Origin: Chrysomallon squamiferum
Taxonomy: Eukaryota > Mollusca > Gastropoda > Neomphalida > Peltospiridae
Assembly: GCA_012295275.1 (NCBI GenBank)
Contig: CM022675.1
Coordinates: 7,265,832 to 7,313,331 of the forward strand
Reading direction: 5' to 3'
Length of the DNA: 47,500 nt
Positions within the stretch are counted from its first letter, which is position 1. Every line of letters begins with the position of its first letter. The notes under the pieces were generated by a model that saw nothing but the letters and a program-made list of their open reading frames with translations, ran no database searches and was not told the origin of the DNA. Below, in pieces: positions 10,451 through 20,830 of this stretch. The position numbers and the translations under genes are program-made.

Positions 10451-11114
10451 AAAAAGGGTATCACAAACTTGAACCAAAGTTAAACTCTTTTCCAACACAG
10501 TAATCAAACAACTTTTATGTCATGAAATAAAATTAAAAATTAAATTAATAATTTTTTTACCCATAAACTTGAACATTTACATTTTATTTTTTTGCCTTTA
10601 AGAGGACTGCCACTTTCATTAAATATTGAAAATCTGAGTTTGGAAGAGCACTGCCACTGTTTTTAATATATCTCATAAAAATTCTTTCTTCATCTTGTTT
10701 TCTTCTTATTTCCATTTTTCTTCTTTTTATTTTTTTTTTTTTTTTTTTTTTTTTTACTACTCTTCTGTTTATTCATTAAAAAAAAAAAAGAAATTATTCT
10801 GGAAGACATATATTTCTTCTTCAAGAGGACTGCCACATCTCTTAACATGATTTTATGCCTTTAAGATGTCTGCCTCATGTTGAAAACAGTTTCCCTCCTC
10901 AAGGCCACATGTAGGTTATATCCTGTGAAGTGTTATATCATAGCTGGATATAATTATATCATAGCTAAGTATCTGGGGATGGTCACACGATATCTGTAAT
11001 GTAGCCTTGGAGATGTTGATGTGTAATGACAAAGTAAGGCAGAGATGACTAAATTGTTACTTGTGGTCAGGAATATAGTATCAGATAAACAGTTTTATTT
11101 TTAAAATCATTTAT
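10451..11114. other. Intron sequence with repeated GGACTGCCAC segment and poly-T
   Basis: AAGAGGACTGCCAC occurs near 10600 and 10824, with related copies at about 10647 (AGAGCACTGCCAC) and 10864 (AAGATGTCTGCC). Poly-T at about 10731-10755. The remainder is unique. Confidence 0.65.
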
Positions 11115-11435
11115 TTGTTCATTTTATTATTGTTGTTGTTATTATTGGATATTATTATTATTACTGTTTATTATTGTTGTTGTTATTATTATTATTATTA
11201 TTATTTATTTATTTCATTTTTAATTATTATTATTAATTACTTTTTATTGTTATCTTTGTTATTAATAGTTTATTATTATTACTATTATTATTGTCATTGC
11301 TGTTGTTGTTGTTGTAGTTGTCATTTTTACAAATTTTCAGCTCTAAACATTTTATTTTATTTATTTATTTTATTTTATATTTGGATTTGAAGCTCTAATT
11401 ATTATTTATTTCATTATTATTTATTTATTTACTTT
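11115..11435 (+). repeat. (TTA)n/(TTG)n/(TTTA)n tract
   Basis: Interrupted trinucleotide and tetranucleotide units directly visible; no coding value. Confidence 0.9.
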
Positions 11436-12055
11436 CTTCCTAACTTACATTGTAAAAATGCAGTTCTTAAAAACCTTTGAATTAAAGAAATTCACATCAG
11501 AAGATTTAAAAAAAAAAAAATAAATAAATAAAAAAAATAACTTCATTCATTCATTCATTTATTAATAGCTTAACATGTTAGAAATTTATTTCTTATAAAT
11601 TCCAGGAAATTAAAATAATAATAATTTGTCAAGAACTTTGTTTTTGGCACATTACAACATCAAAGTTATATTGGTTTGCAGGAACAGAAAATAATTTTCA
11701 CAATATAAATTTTTATATGCGATTTTATAAAATAGCAATACATCTGATTTGTGATTTTCAATATTTAATATGTGAAGGCTTAAAAGATAAAAGCCATAAA
11801 AACTGAAGAAATTTTATGAAACAAAAAAGGATATATATAAAAAAAAAATAAGATTTTCTATATCATTTGGGAAAAATATGAAAGAAAATAAAATTAAAAA
11901 AAAAAGAAAATGAAATAAAAAAAAAAAAAATTATTTTGAAGTTCATACTGCCACGAATGTCAAAACTTGTTAAATCTCATTTTTTTATATTTTTTTTTTT
12001 TTTTTGAAAAATAGAAGATAAAAATGTTTCTGTGTTTATAGGTATGTGTGTATGT
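11436..12055. other. AT-rich intron sequence with A-runs
   Basis: Homopolymer A/T runs at about 11508-11520 and 11895-11930; otherwise nothing recognised. Confidence 0.6.
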
Positions 12056-12079
12056 ACGTCTGTTTGTGTGTGATAAGAA

Positions 12080-12260
12080 GGAGAAAGAAAGAAAAATGGA
12101 GTTCAAAAATAAGATATACAAACTAAAAAAATAGACAGAGAGAGATAAGAGAGAGAGAAAGAAAGAAAGAATTGGGAGAAAGAACAAACAATTTTAAGAA
12201 AGAAGAAGAGAGAGGGAAAGAGATGGGATAGAGAAAAAAGAGAGAAAGAAAGAAAGATTA
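12080..12260 (+). repeat. GA-rich polypurine tract
   Basis: Interrupted (GA)n/(GAAA)n over about 180 bp, opposite in strand sense to the CT tract at 5575. Confidence 0.88.
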
Positions 12261-12604
12261 CATTTTTATCCAATTTCATTGTGTAAGATTTTTTTTTTTC
12301 TTAGACTAACAAGCACTGAATAAGTTTTATATATTTCACTTTTATTTTACTGAAAACACTGTCATTTGATTAAAATTTTCATTTCAACACTGTCATTCAG
12401 TAATGATAAATGGCAAACACTTATTTTATAGAAAATATATAAAAAAAGGTTTTAAGTTTGATATAATACAGTTTAAAACCAAACATCCAATATTACTACT
12501 TCTAATAATAATAATTTTAATAAAAGATAATAAATGGATTTAATATCAGCAAAATAGAGAATTGAAATTACTTTAAAGAGGATATAATTATGAATGTTGT
12601 TAAG

Positions 12605-12760
12605 AGACACACACACACACACACACACAAAAAAAACTGATACATACAAAGACAAAAAAACACACACACACAGACAGATATGAACAGAGATGTACAAAAT
12701 TCACAGACATGCAGACATTCAAACACACACATACACACACACACAAACACAACCCCCCCA
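12605..12760 (+). repeat. (CA)n microsatellite cluster
   Basis: (CA)n blocks at about 12607-12628, 12660-12672 and 12722-12752. A C-rich stretch follows to about 12945. Confidence 0.93.
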
Positions 12761-12989
12761 TCCACCCACACCCAACAAACACTCATAAAAAATCCGCCCC
12801 CCCAAAAAAACAAACCTGACGAAAATTCCAACATTATCATCATTCATTTATTATTAGCCACTGATATCTTTAGTACATGCCGCCAGCAATCACACCCACC
12901 CCCTTACCCACTTCCCCACCCATCTTCCCACACTCATTTGATCAATACCCAGCAACTATCAACTCTGGCTACAAAATAAATAAAAAAAA

Positions 12990-13275
12990 AAAAAAAAAAA
13001 ATCAATTATTTGACTAGATGATGATCCAATTTTCTGAAAATATTTCTAAAGAATTCTTTGCATTTGATCTCTGGGGAGTTTTGTTGTACATAAATAAACA
13101 TGCAGGTTATGAAACAAGCATTTGTCTGCAGTCCAAGGTAAGTGTAGAATGTGTGAAGGTCCGTTTTTTTTCATTGTAGTTAGTATAGGATTTGTTTAAA
13201 GCATTAGGTTTATATGTGTTTATGGGAAGGTGCACTTTGACGTTACTTTACTGCTAACCTGATATGTGTTGGTTT
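12990..13275. other. Non-repetitive intron sequence
   Basis: Normal-complexity AT-rich DNA; no exon or RNA gene recognised. Confidence 0.55.
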
Positions 13276-13990
13276 TATGTTGTTATTATTATTAATTAAT
13301 TTATTTATTTTTAGTGGTTATTTTTATTGTTAATTAATTAGTTTATTAATTTATTTATTATTATTATTATTAATTTATTAATTTATTTTTATTGTTATTG
13401 TTTTTATTGATTATTAATTAATTAATTATTAAAGTTGTTATTATTATTATTATCTGTTGTTACTTTTATTCTTATTTATTCTTATTTTTATTATTACTAT
13501 TGGCAACATCATCATTATTATTATAGATTTTGTTGTAGAAACGAAAATGATAATGATAATAACAACAATTAAATAAAAACCTAAATAAACATTAATACCA
13601 AAACTCATTTCTGAAAACCAACAAAAAAATAAAAATAAAACATAAAATAGAATATAAAATAATTGAAAAAGAAAAGAAGAAAAAGGTATTAAACAAACTG
13701 AAATAAAAAAAAATAAAATAAAAAAAACCATCAAAATAAATTTAAATTAAGAATTTTTATTTTAAAATAAAATGTTGATGATAAATAAATAATATCTATT
13801 CCTATCACAGCCAGATGCATAGGTACATAAACAAACACAAACACACACACACCTGCACACACACAAAAAGTAAAATGGTGGAGAGAAAAATAAATTAAAA
13901 TACACCCTCCCCTGAAAATAAAATAAAAACTATTTTCTACAAGACTAATTACATGTTTTCTGAGTGAATACCTCAACTCTGGTTAACATA
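13276..13990 (+). repeat. TTA/TTAA tracts, A-rich sequence and (CA)n
   Basis: TTA/TTAA units 13280-13520, A-rich 13560-13790, and (CA)n at about 13839-13865. Confidence 0.85.
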
Positions 13991-14214
13991 CTACAGACAC
14001 CTAACTGGTACAATTGCATGCAGTGTGTCTAGTGGTCTTTGCCTTATTAACAACATACTGCAGAGACCCCCCCCTCTAGTTCCTCCCCTCTCTCTCTCTC
14101 TCTGACATTCTGGCTAAACTGCCAGGTTGGCAGACCAGGTGGAAGCTGTATCACAGTGTCTGTGTTTAAGTGTGGAGGTTTCTCTGTGATTATGGAAGGA
14201 AAGGGATTATCTTG

Positions 14215-14608
14215 TTCGTTTGCAGTTCATTCACAAGTAAGAGTTTAATATATCAGGTATGTGACGTGTTAGATAACATTGTGTATTTAATGTAGTGCAT
14301 TTGTGTGTATAGTGTGTGTGTGTGTGTACAGTGTGTGTGTGTTTGTGTGTCTGTGTTTTGCCATTTGGAGTTCATTCACAAATAAATGTTTGATTATACA
14401 AGGTATATTGTGTGTTAGATAATATTGTATATTTAATAGTGTGTCTGTGTATTGTTCAAGTATGAGTTTAATATACCAGGTATGTAATGTGTTATGTAAG
14501 AGTGTGTATTTAATAGTGTGTATCTGTGTTGTTTGTGTGTGTTTGCTTGTGTGTTCTGTGAGTAAGTATGTGTTTGTTGTTCTGTATGTGTGTGTATGTG
14601 TGTGTGTG

Positions 14609-14652
<44 letters not shown>

Positions 14653-14822
14653 CATTTGCTGTTCACTCACAAATAGATGCTGGATATACCAGATATGCTA
14701 TGTGTTAAGTAATATTGTATATTTAATCATGTATATGTGTGTGTGTATATTTTTGTATATTTATATATGTACATATGAAAGTAAAAAAAAAGAAAGGTTT
14801 AAACATATATTACCACTAATAA

Positions 14823-14862
<40 letters not shown>

Positions 14863-14935
14863 ACCAGGTATGTTTGCTGTTAAATAATATTATATATTTA
14901 ACTCTGCATGTCTGTATGTGGTGTGTGTTTGTGTA
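14215..14935 (+). repeat. Donor-bearing tandem array with GT microsatellites
   Basis: Four or five copies share TTCATTCACAAATA, a TTTAATATACCAG core, GTATGT and TGTGTTAGATAATATTGTATATTTAAT. The cores lie near 14230-14290, 14370-14435, 14465-14515, 14660-14728 and 14862-14905. CAG|GTATGT, a good 5' splice-site match, is intact at 14257, 14480 and 14868. Each copy ends in a GT microsatellite of different length, and an (AAAT)n lies at 14820-14862. Confidence 0.85.
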
Positions 14936-14959
14936 TATTTATATATGTATGTAATGAAA

Positions 14960-15010
14960 GTAAAAAAAAAAATATATATGTATTTTACAACACACACACA
15001 CATATACACA

Positions 15011-15041
<31 letters not shown>

Positions 15042-15045
15042 CCAA
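14960..15045 (+). repeat. (CA)n microsatellite
   Basis: CA/CATA units at about 14990-15041, directly visible. Confidence 0.92.
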
Positions 15046-15511
15046 AGTGAAAGAGAGAAGACAGGAAATGGGTGTAGGTATGTAAGTGTTTTGTTTTCTA
15101 TTGTTATACATTCCTGGAAGGTCATTGTATCTGTGTTTTGTCTGCTGTTAAACAATGTGGTTATATATATCACAAGATGTATCATCATAACAAAGTTTTT
15201 ACATACTGATGATGTAAATGCATATATGTATGTGTATGTATAAATGTTTGAAATATATTCAAAACTGAAAATAGAATTTGTACTTTAGATACTATGGTAA
15301 CAGGTTGGCTTTTTTTTCTTTTTTTTTATTTTTATATTTAATTATTACTTACAGAACTGGAATCTGTAATCCAGTATTCCATTCATCTGTAAATCTTCTG
15401 CATGTCTGTCCATCTTTATGTTCCATCATATATTGTAATTGTTTTTTGTTTTTTTTAAATTATTGTTTCTGTTTTCTGATCTCTTTCTCATATTAACATT
15501 TTTTTAGTGTT

Positions 15512-15665
15512 CCATCCATCCATCCATCCATTTATCGTTCACACAGCCCATTCATTTTCCCATTCATTCATTCATCCATTCCTCATCCATCCTTCCACTG
15601 ATTCACTCATTCAGTTTATCATCCATCCATCCATCCATCCATCCATCCATCCATCCATCCATCCA
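15512..15665 (+). repeat. (ATCC)n/(ATTC)n microsatellite
   Basis: ATCC blocks at 15514-15532 and 15619-15664 with ATTC-rich sequence between them. Confidence 0.93.
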
Positions 15666-15669
15666 AATA

Positions 15670-16087
15670 CTACACAAACTATTAAACCCTGGTAATAACT
15701 TGAAGTATACATTATATACACACACACATGCACACCAAAAGTATGTAACACATCATTACCATGGTAACACTTTTTTTTTTTTTTCTTTTCTTATCCTCTG
15801 GTGGGAGGGGGAGTGGAAGAGGGGAGGGGTAACTGATCTTATCAGCAACATGCCACAGGAATGAGTTCTGTGTATTGTTTTAAGTTGGAGATAATTTAAA
15901 TTCACAGCCTCTTTTTAGAGTCTTCTGCCAGTTCAAATTCACCAGACATTTTGTTAAATAGTTAACTAAAAGGTGAATTTTTTTTGGGGGGGTGATTTAG
16001 GGTGAAGAGAGAAAAGTCCAGTAATTAGATGTTTAATTTTATCTTAAATATTTTGTGGTGATGTAGGTGAAGGTGACAAGGAGGTGT

Positions 16088-16090
<3 letters not shown>
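15670..16090. other. Intron sequence with a G-rich patch
   Basis: A poly-T run at about 15771-15784 is followed by a purine/G-rich patch at 15797-15830 (GGTGGGAGGGGGAGTGG). The rest is unique. Confidence 0.6.
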
Positions 16091-16131
<41 letters not shown>

Positions 16132-16338
16132 CAAGGATTGTTTATACATGAAGAGTTACAATCAAGGGAGATAAATTTAATTAGACATTTATGTCTTAGT
16201 TATTTATAAAAAACAGATGATGGGATAGCTAGGGGAGTTTCTGTCAGGAAAATCTAACTTTAATAATTAAAGGATTGTTATTAGAAAAAGAGTTACAGTC
16301 AAGGGAGATAAATTCAATTACATATATATGTGTGTCTC
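16091..16338 (+). repeat. Poly-T run and a ~136-bp tandem duplication
   Basis: A T run of about 40 bases ends at 16131. Two copies of AGGATTGTT, GAGTTACAATCAAGGGAGATA, AATT follow: one at 16133-16198, the other at 16268-16338, with about 15-20% divergence. Confidence 0.85.
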
Positions 16339-16685
16339 AAATGTTAAGGAAAAACATGGAGATTTTGAAGTAAAGAAATGAAAGATTCTGCCTAGTCAGT
16401 CTGTAAATAAAAACTTTGTTTATAAAGAAAGGGAGAAACAGTTTAATAATTAATAATTAATTTAAATATTATGGATTTAAAATTTATTGTCGTCAAACAC
16501 TTCAAAAGATGAAATAGATTGAAAAAACTTTTTTGTTTGTAAATGTCTACGGAAGAACTAGCTATTTAGTTAATAAATAAAATCCTGGGCAAAATCTTTA
16601 TTAAATTAACACTGAACAGTTTTAATAATCAAATGCTTATGGCTTAGTATGTTGCTGAAGCATAGTATTATTAGAGGGTTAGGTG

Positions 16686-16716
16686 ATGTGTGTGTGTGTG
16701 TGTGTGTGTGTGTGTT
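16686..16716 (+). repeat. (GT)n microsatellite
   Basis: Uninterrupted GT units. Confidence 0.95.
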
Positions 16717-16979
16717 GATAAACATAATGTTAAATTAACAAGAAAAGGTAAGGAGAGGTTTAATCAGAAGAAAACACATGTGAAATTTGGCAACAAGCAG
16801 AGTAAAACTGTTTTTAATGATGTGTGTAGTTAACAGAGATAACGTATTCCAGACAACAAATAAAAGTTTATACTCAGCATCAGCTGTTTTCTGTCAAACC
16901 ATAGGAAACAGTGGAACCTATCTTTTTAAGTGAAAGAAGCTTCTTTTTAAATTTTGTTTTTAGATTTTGTACTTTTAAA

Positions 16980-17002
16980 CATTAAAAAAATAAGTAAGTA
17001 AG

Positions 17003-17048
<46 letters not shown>

Positions 17049-17255
17049 TACTAATATTACTAGTAAAAATAAAAAAATAAATAAATAAATAACAATAGTA
17101 GTAGTAGTAGTGGTAGTGATGATGATGATGATGATGATGATGACAACAACAACAACAACAATGACAACATTAATAACAATAAAACTACAAATAATAATAG
17201 TAATAAATAAATAAATAAATAATAAACAAACAAAAAACCAAACTAACTATCTGAC

Positions 17256-17298
<43 letters not shown>

Positions 17299-17310
17299 AA
17301 AATAAACAAT
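16980..17310 (+). repeat. Compound (AAT)n/(AAAT)n/(TGA)n/(CAA)n microsatellites
   Basis: Successive short-motif tracts; the longest (AAAT)n is at about 17258-17298. Confidence 0.93.
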
Positions 17311-17384
17311 ATCAGGCAGATTACTGTTCATGCATCAGATCAGATATTTAAAAGAAACCTTCAGCATTTTGCAGTATTTTAATA

Positions 17385-17730
17385 CACTTATTTGTCTACT
17401 GTCAACACAGCACATACCACATACTTTGACAGGTGATTAATTCTAAATCAACACAGATAGTGTTAAACATTACCATGGGGTCACATTATATCTCTATAAC
17501 CAGACATTTAGTTACTAGAAATACACACACATCTTTAATGTATGTGTATAATTCTACAATGTATACCAGAGATTTTTAATAATGATTAATTCATAATTAT
17601 CAGAAAATCTTTACCATGAGGCTGTGTATTAAATCACTGAAATGAATCAGTTATTCGAAACATGTTTTTCTACTGTCAAGGCAGCATGCACCATACACTT
17701 TGATTGATGAGTAGTTCTAAATCGGAAAGC
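17385..17730 (+). repeat. ~274-bp diverged tandem duplication
   Basis: 17391-17450 and 17665-17724 share TCTACTGTCAA, CAGCA, CACTTTGA and TAGTTCTAAATC-like segments in order. A second matched pair (TTACCATGGGG and TTACCATGAGG) lies between them. Confidence 0.75.
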
Positions 17731-18099
17731 TGATAGTCCCTATTATGTATCTTCATTACATTTCAAAAAATCAATCAGTAAGTCATGATTATATTCAGAC
17801 CAGATTAAAGTACATCTGTCGTGGCAACTCAGTTGTAAGAGTACAACATTATCAGCTCATGTTGGTGTTATAGAAAGTTAAAAAGGACAGTTAGTGTGTT
17901 AGGGCTTTAGTTAGTATGTTAGAATATTTAAATAATAATCTAAAAAAAATAAAAATTAAAAATTAAAAAATTAAAAATAGTGGAGTCACCCTATCACTAC
18001 TAAGGACTGGTGCCAGAACTGGGATTCAATCCCAGAACCTAGAACACTCTTTTTAAAAAAAATAAATAAAAAAAACACACCCATTAGCTTAACACACAC

Positions 18100-18420
18100 A
18101 GCAACATGGCGATAAATTCACTGACTGCACTGGTGAAGCCATCTGAGCTTGTCCAACCAAAACTTCCAACACATTGACGAGGTTTGTCTCCAGTTACCAC
18201 AGCGAAGATGGGGTAAAGATTAACATGTTTTGAAAACACAGAGAATCACCTGGAAAATTGCCTCTGGCTGGGTTTGGGGGGGGGTGGGTGGGGGGGGGAG
18301 TGCATGGGGGGATTGCGCTGGTGGTGGTGGGGTGTGTGTTTAAAGAGGCGTGACTTGCAGATCTGAAGGTTCCGCGGGGTGTTGATGGGGGAGACTCTCT
18401 TGTCTGCGTCTTGTTTGAGA
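18100..18420 (+). other. GC-rich islet with G-quadruplex-forming run
   Basis: This is one of few GC-rich patches in the window. 18268-18300 has at least four runs of three or more G, and further G runs follow to 18340, then a CCGCGGGG site and GGGGGAG. A potential G-quadruplex on the + strand is directly visible. The role is unknown. Confidence 0.65.
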
Positions 18421-18424
18421 TTCT

Positions 18425-18660
18425 TTTTCTCACTTCTTCTCTTCTCAGGTTTTAAACGCTGTGACTTTCTCTTTTGCTTTCTCACTCTATGTCTCTCTCT
18501 CTCTCTGTCTTTCCTTCTCTCTTTATATATTTTTCTCTTTATCTCAGTTTTTATCTCTCTCAGTCTTTCTCTTTCTCTCTCTCTCTCAGTCTTTATCTTT
18601 TTCTTTCTTACTTTCTCTCTTTAGGCCATTATCTCATTCTTTTCCTATTTCTCTATTTGC

Positions 18661-18735
<75 letters not shown>

Positions 18736-18960
18736 TCTCTCTCCAACTTTCTTTCTCTGTATATATTTTTCATCTATCTAACTCTCTTTTTTCTCTCTCT
18801 CCATATTTTTCTCTTATTCTGTCAGCCTTTATCTCTCTCTCTCACTTGCTTTTACTTTCTCTCTCATTATTTCTGTCTATCTTTCAATAAATTATTTCTA
18901 ATTATATCTTCAATCTTCTTTTTTTCTTTTTCTCTCTTTATATTTCTCGTTAAATCTCTC
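18425..18960 (+). repeat. Second ~530-bp polypyrimidine (CT)n tract
   Basis: CT/CTTT/TCTC-rich throughout, with long perfect (CT)n at about 18664-18733. Open frames are artefacts. Confidence 0.94.
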
Positions 18961-19109
18961 TCTATTATGTCTCCTCATTCTGTTTTTTTCCTTAACCACC
19001 TTTTTTTTTTATTTCTTCCTTCGCATGCATGTATGCATGTATGTACACAAACACACACACACACACACATTTTGATTATTTAAACCTCTCTCTCAGTCTC
19101 TCTCTCTTG

Positions 19110-19400
19110 TATGATCAGTCAACCAACACGCACTAAAGATTTATCGAACATCTCCCTGACACAGGTGGAGGTTTTTACCTGTGCAGTGCACCATTTCAAC
19201 CGTGACAAAGATCTTGCGTTACAACTCACTAGTACTCTCTGGGTGTGCGGTCAGTGTGTCGGTCACTTTCAATGGCTCCTGTTCAGACATCTTGAGGGAA
19301 TAGTTTCATGTTGCTGTAATATTTTCCAAACACTTCATAATCATTTATGGATTTTGTCGCAGGATGGCTGCCCCAAGTAATGAGAAGTTTGGTTCAGGAA
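19110..19400 (+). other. GC-richer islet with 89-codon open frame, not recognised
   Basis: 19111-19380 is open on the + strand and of normal complexity. I recognise no protein family, and no splice-site pair gives a phase-1 cassette. It may be a conserved non-coding element or chance. Confidence 0.3.
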
Positions 19401-19649
19401 AATAGCATGTGAGTTGTTTTTTAAATTCAGTAGTGGTCTTTAATTATTATGGACTTGTTTTGGATTGTGTTGTCTGTGTAATATTTTCTACAAGTTTAAT
19501 ATCAGTTTCCTGAATGAATCTGGTTTTGATAAAAAGAGAAATGTGAGACACAAAAATATAAAGAGAGTAACCTTCAAAGGTGGGTTTTTTTGTGCATAAG
19601 TAATTGGAGATGATTTTTAACTTTTTAATTTTTATAAACATTCAGTTTA

Positions 19650-20252
19650 TGGTTGTTTTTTTTTTTAGTTTAATATGTTTATTAACGTGTACATACATAA
19701 TAAAAAAAAAAATAAAAAAAAAAATAAAAAAAAATAAAAAAATGTAATAATGTATAACACACACATACATACATACATACACATACATAAATACATGTTT
19801 ACAAATATACTGATACACATTCATACATGTGTACATATCTTTAAAATAAGATTTAAAAAAGTAATAATATGTAACAAAAAAACACACACACATACATTCA
19901 TACATGTCTACAAATACATAGATACACATTTATACACACACACTAGTACATGCACTGAAAAATTTACATACACACACACACACACACCCATACAGAACAA
20001 ACACTTCAGATGAATACAGACAGACACACAGACACATTGACACAAATCTGTATACCACAAAATAAAAACCTTTCAAAATATCTGGTACTTCTGTAAGTGT
20101 GTTCTGTGTGTATGTGTGTATGAACATGTGTTTGTGTGGTTGGTACATAATAAATGATCTTCATTTCTTTTATTTTTCTTGTTTTTTTGTTTCAAAGTTC
20201 CTATTTATAAGAAATATATATATATATATATATATATATTTGAATTATTTTC

Positions 20253-20288
<36 letters not shown>

Positions 20289-20400
20289 ATGTATATGTAT
20301 TAATCTGTGTGCATTAGTTCTTGTATTTATGTGTCTGTGTGTATGTAGTTATATATACATTTATTCACAACTGTTTTTTTCTCTTTTTTTTTAACAGAAC
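19650..20400 (+). repeat. Microsatellite cluster: A-runs, (CATA)n, (CA)n, (TA)n, (GT)n
   Basis: A-rich 19701-19742, (CATA)n 19762-19800, (CA)n 19968-19987, (TA)n 20215-20240 and (GT)n 20254-20287. Confidence 0.92.
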
Positions 20401-20624
20401 CCTCTAACTCATACATTTTCATTTCTACGCAAATTTTACTTTTAAATTCCAATATCAGCCAACCTCCCCCCCACCTCTGCTACCAACATTTCTGGAACTG
20501 CCCCTTGCAAAATTATATACATAAACTAGGAAAAGCTCTTGTTTACTTTACTTAATCTACTTAGTAGATGTTATACTGGCTGGAGTCAGGTTTTCTAGTA
20601 CTGCAGAAAACTTGGATCTGGATA

Positions 20625-20830
20625 ATTTCATACTGACAGACATACAGACAGACTAATGCTGGTTTATAAATGTCAGACACAAATGCAGCCATCTTGAAAT
20701 AAAACATAATTTATTTTTTTTTCCCTACAGAGGTTAATTTCAGACTGACAGTCTAATGTTGATTTTACAAATGTCAGTCAAAAATTCAGCCATCTTGAAA
20801 TATTGTTTCCCCTGTAGAAAACAGCAGATG
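20625..20830 (+). repeat. ~105-bp tandem duplication with GCCATCTTGAAAT
   Basis: 20635-20702 and 20740-20802 share CTGACAG, CTAATG, ACAAATGTCAG and GCAGCCATCTTGAAAT-type segments in the same order. Each is followed by a T-rich CCCCTACAG or CCCCTGTAG motif resembling an acceptor. Confidence 0.82.

Noticed and set aside
14197-14241. Alternative first exon starting ATGGAAGGAAAGG
   Set aside because: The donor after CAA would end in phase 0, incompatible with the phase-1 acceptor at 42349; no promoter motif seen.
18000-18060. tRNA-derived SINE, from GGGATTCAATCCC
   Set aside because: The palindrome resembles a B box, but no A box, tail or second copy was found.
19111-19380. Coding exon (89 codons)
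   Set aside because: No family match, no phase-1 splice pair; kept only as an islet.
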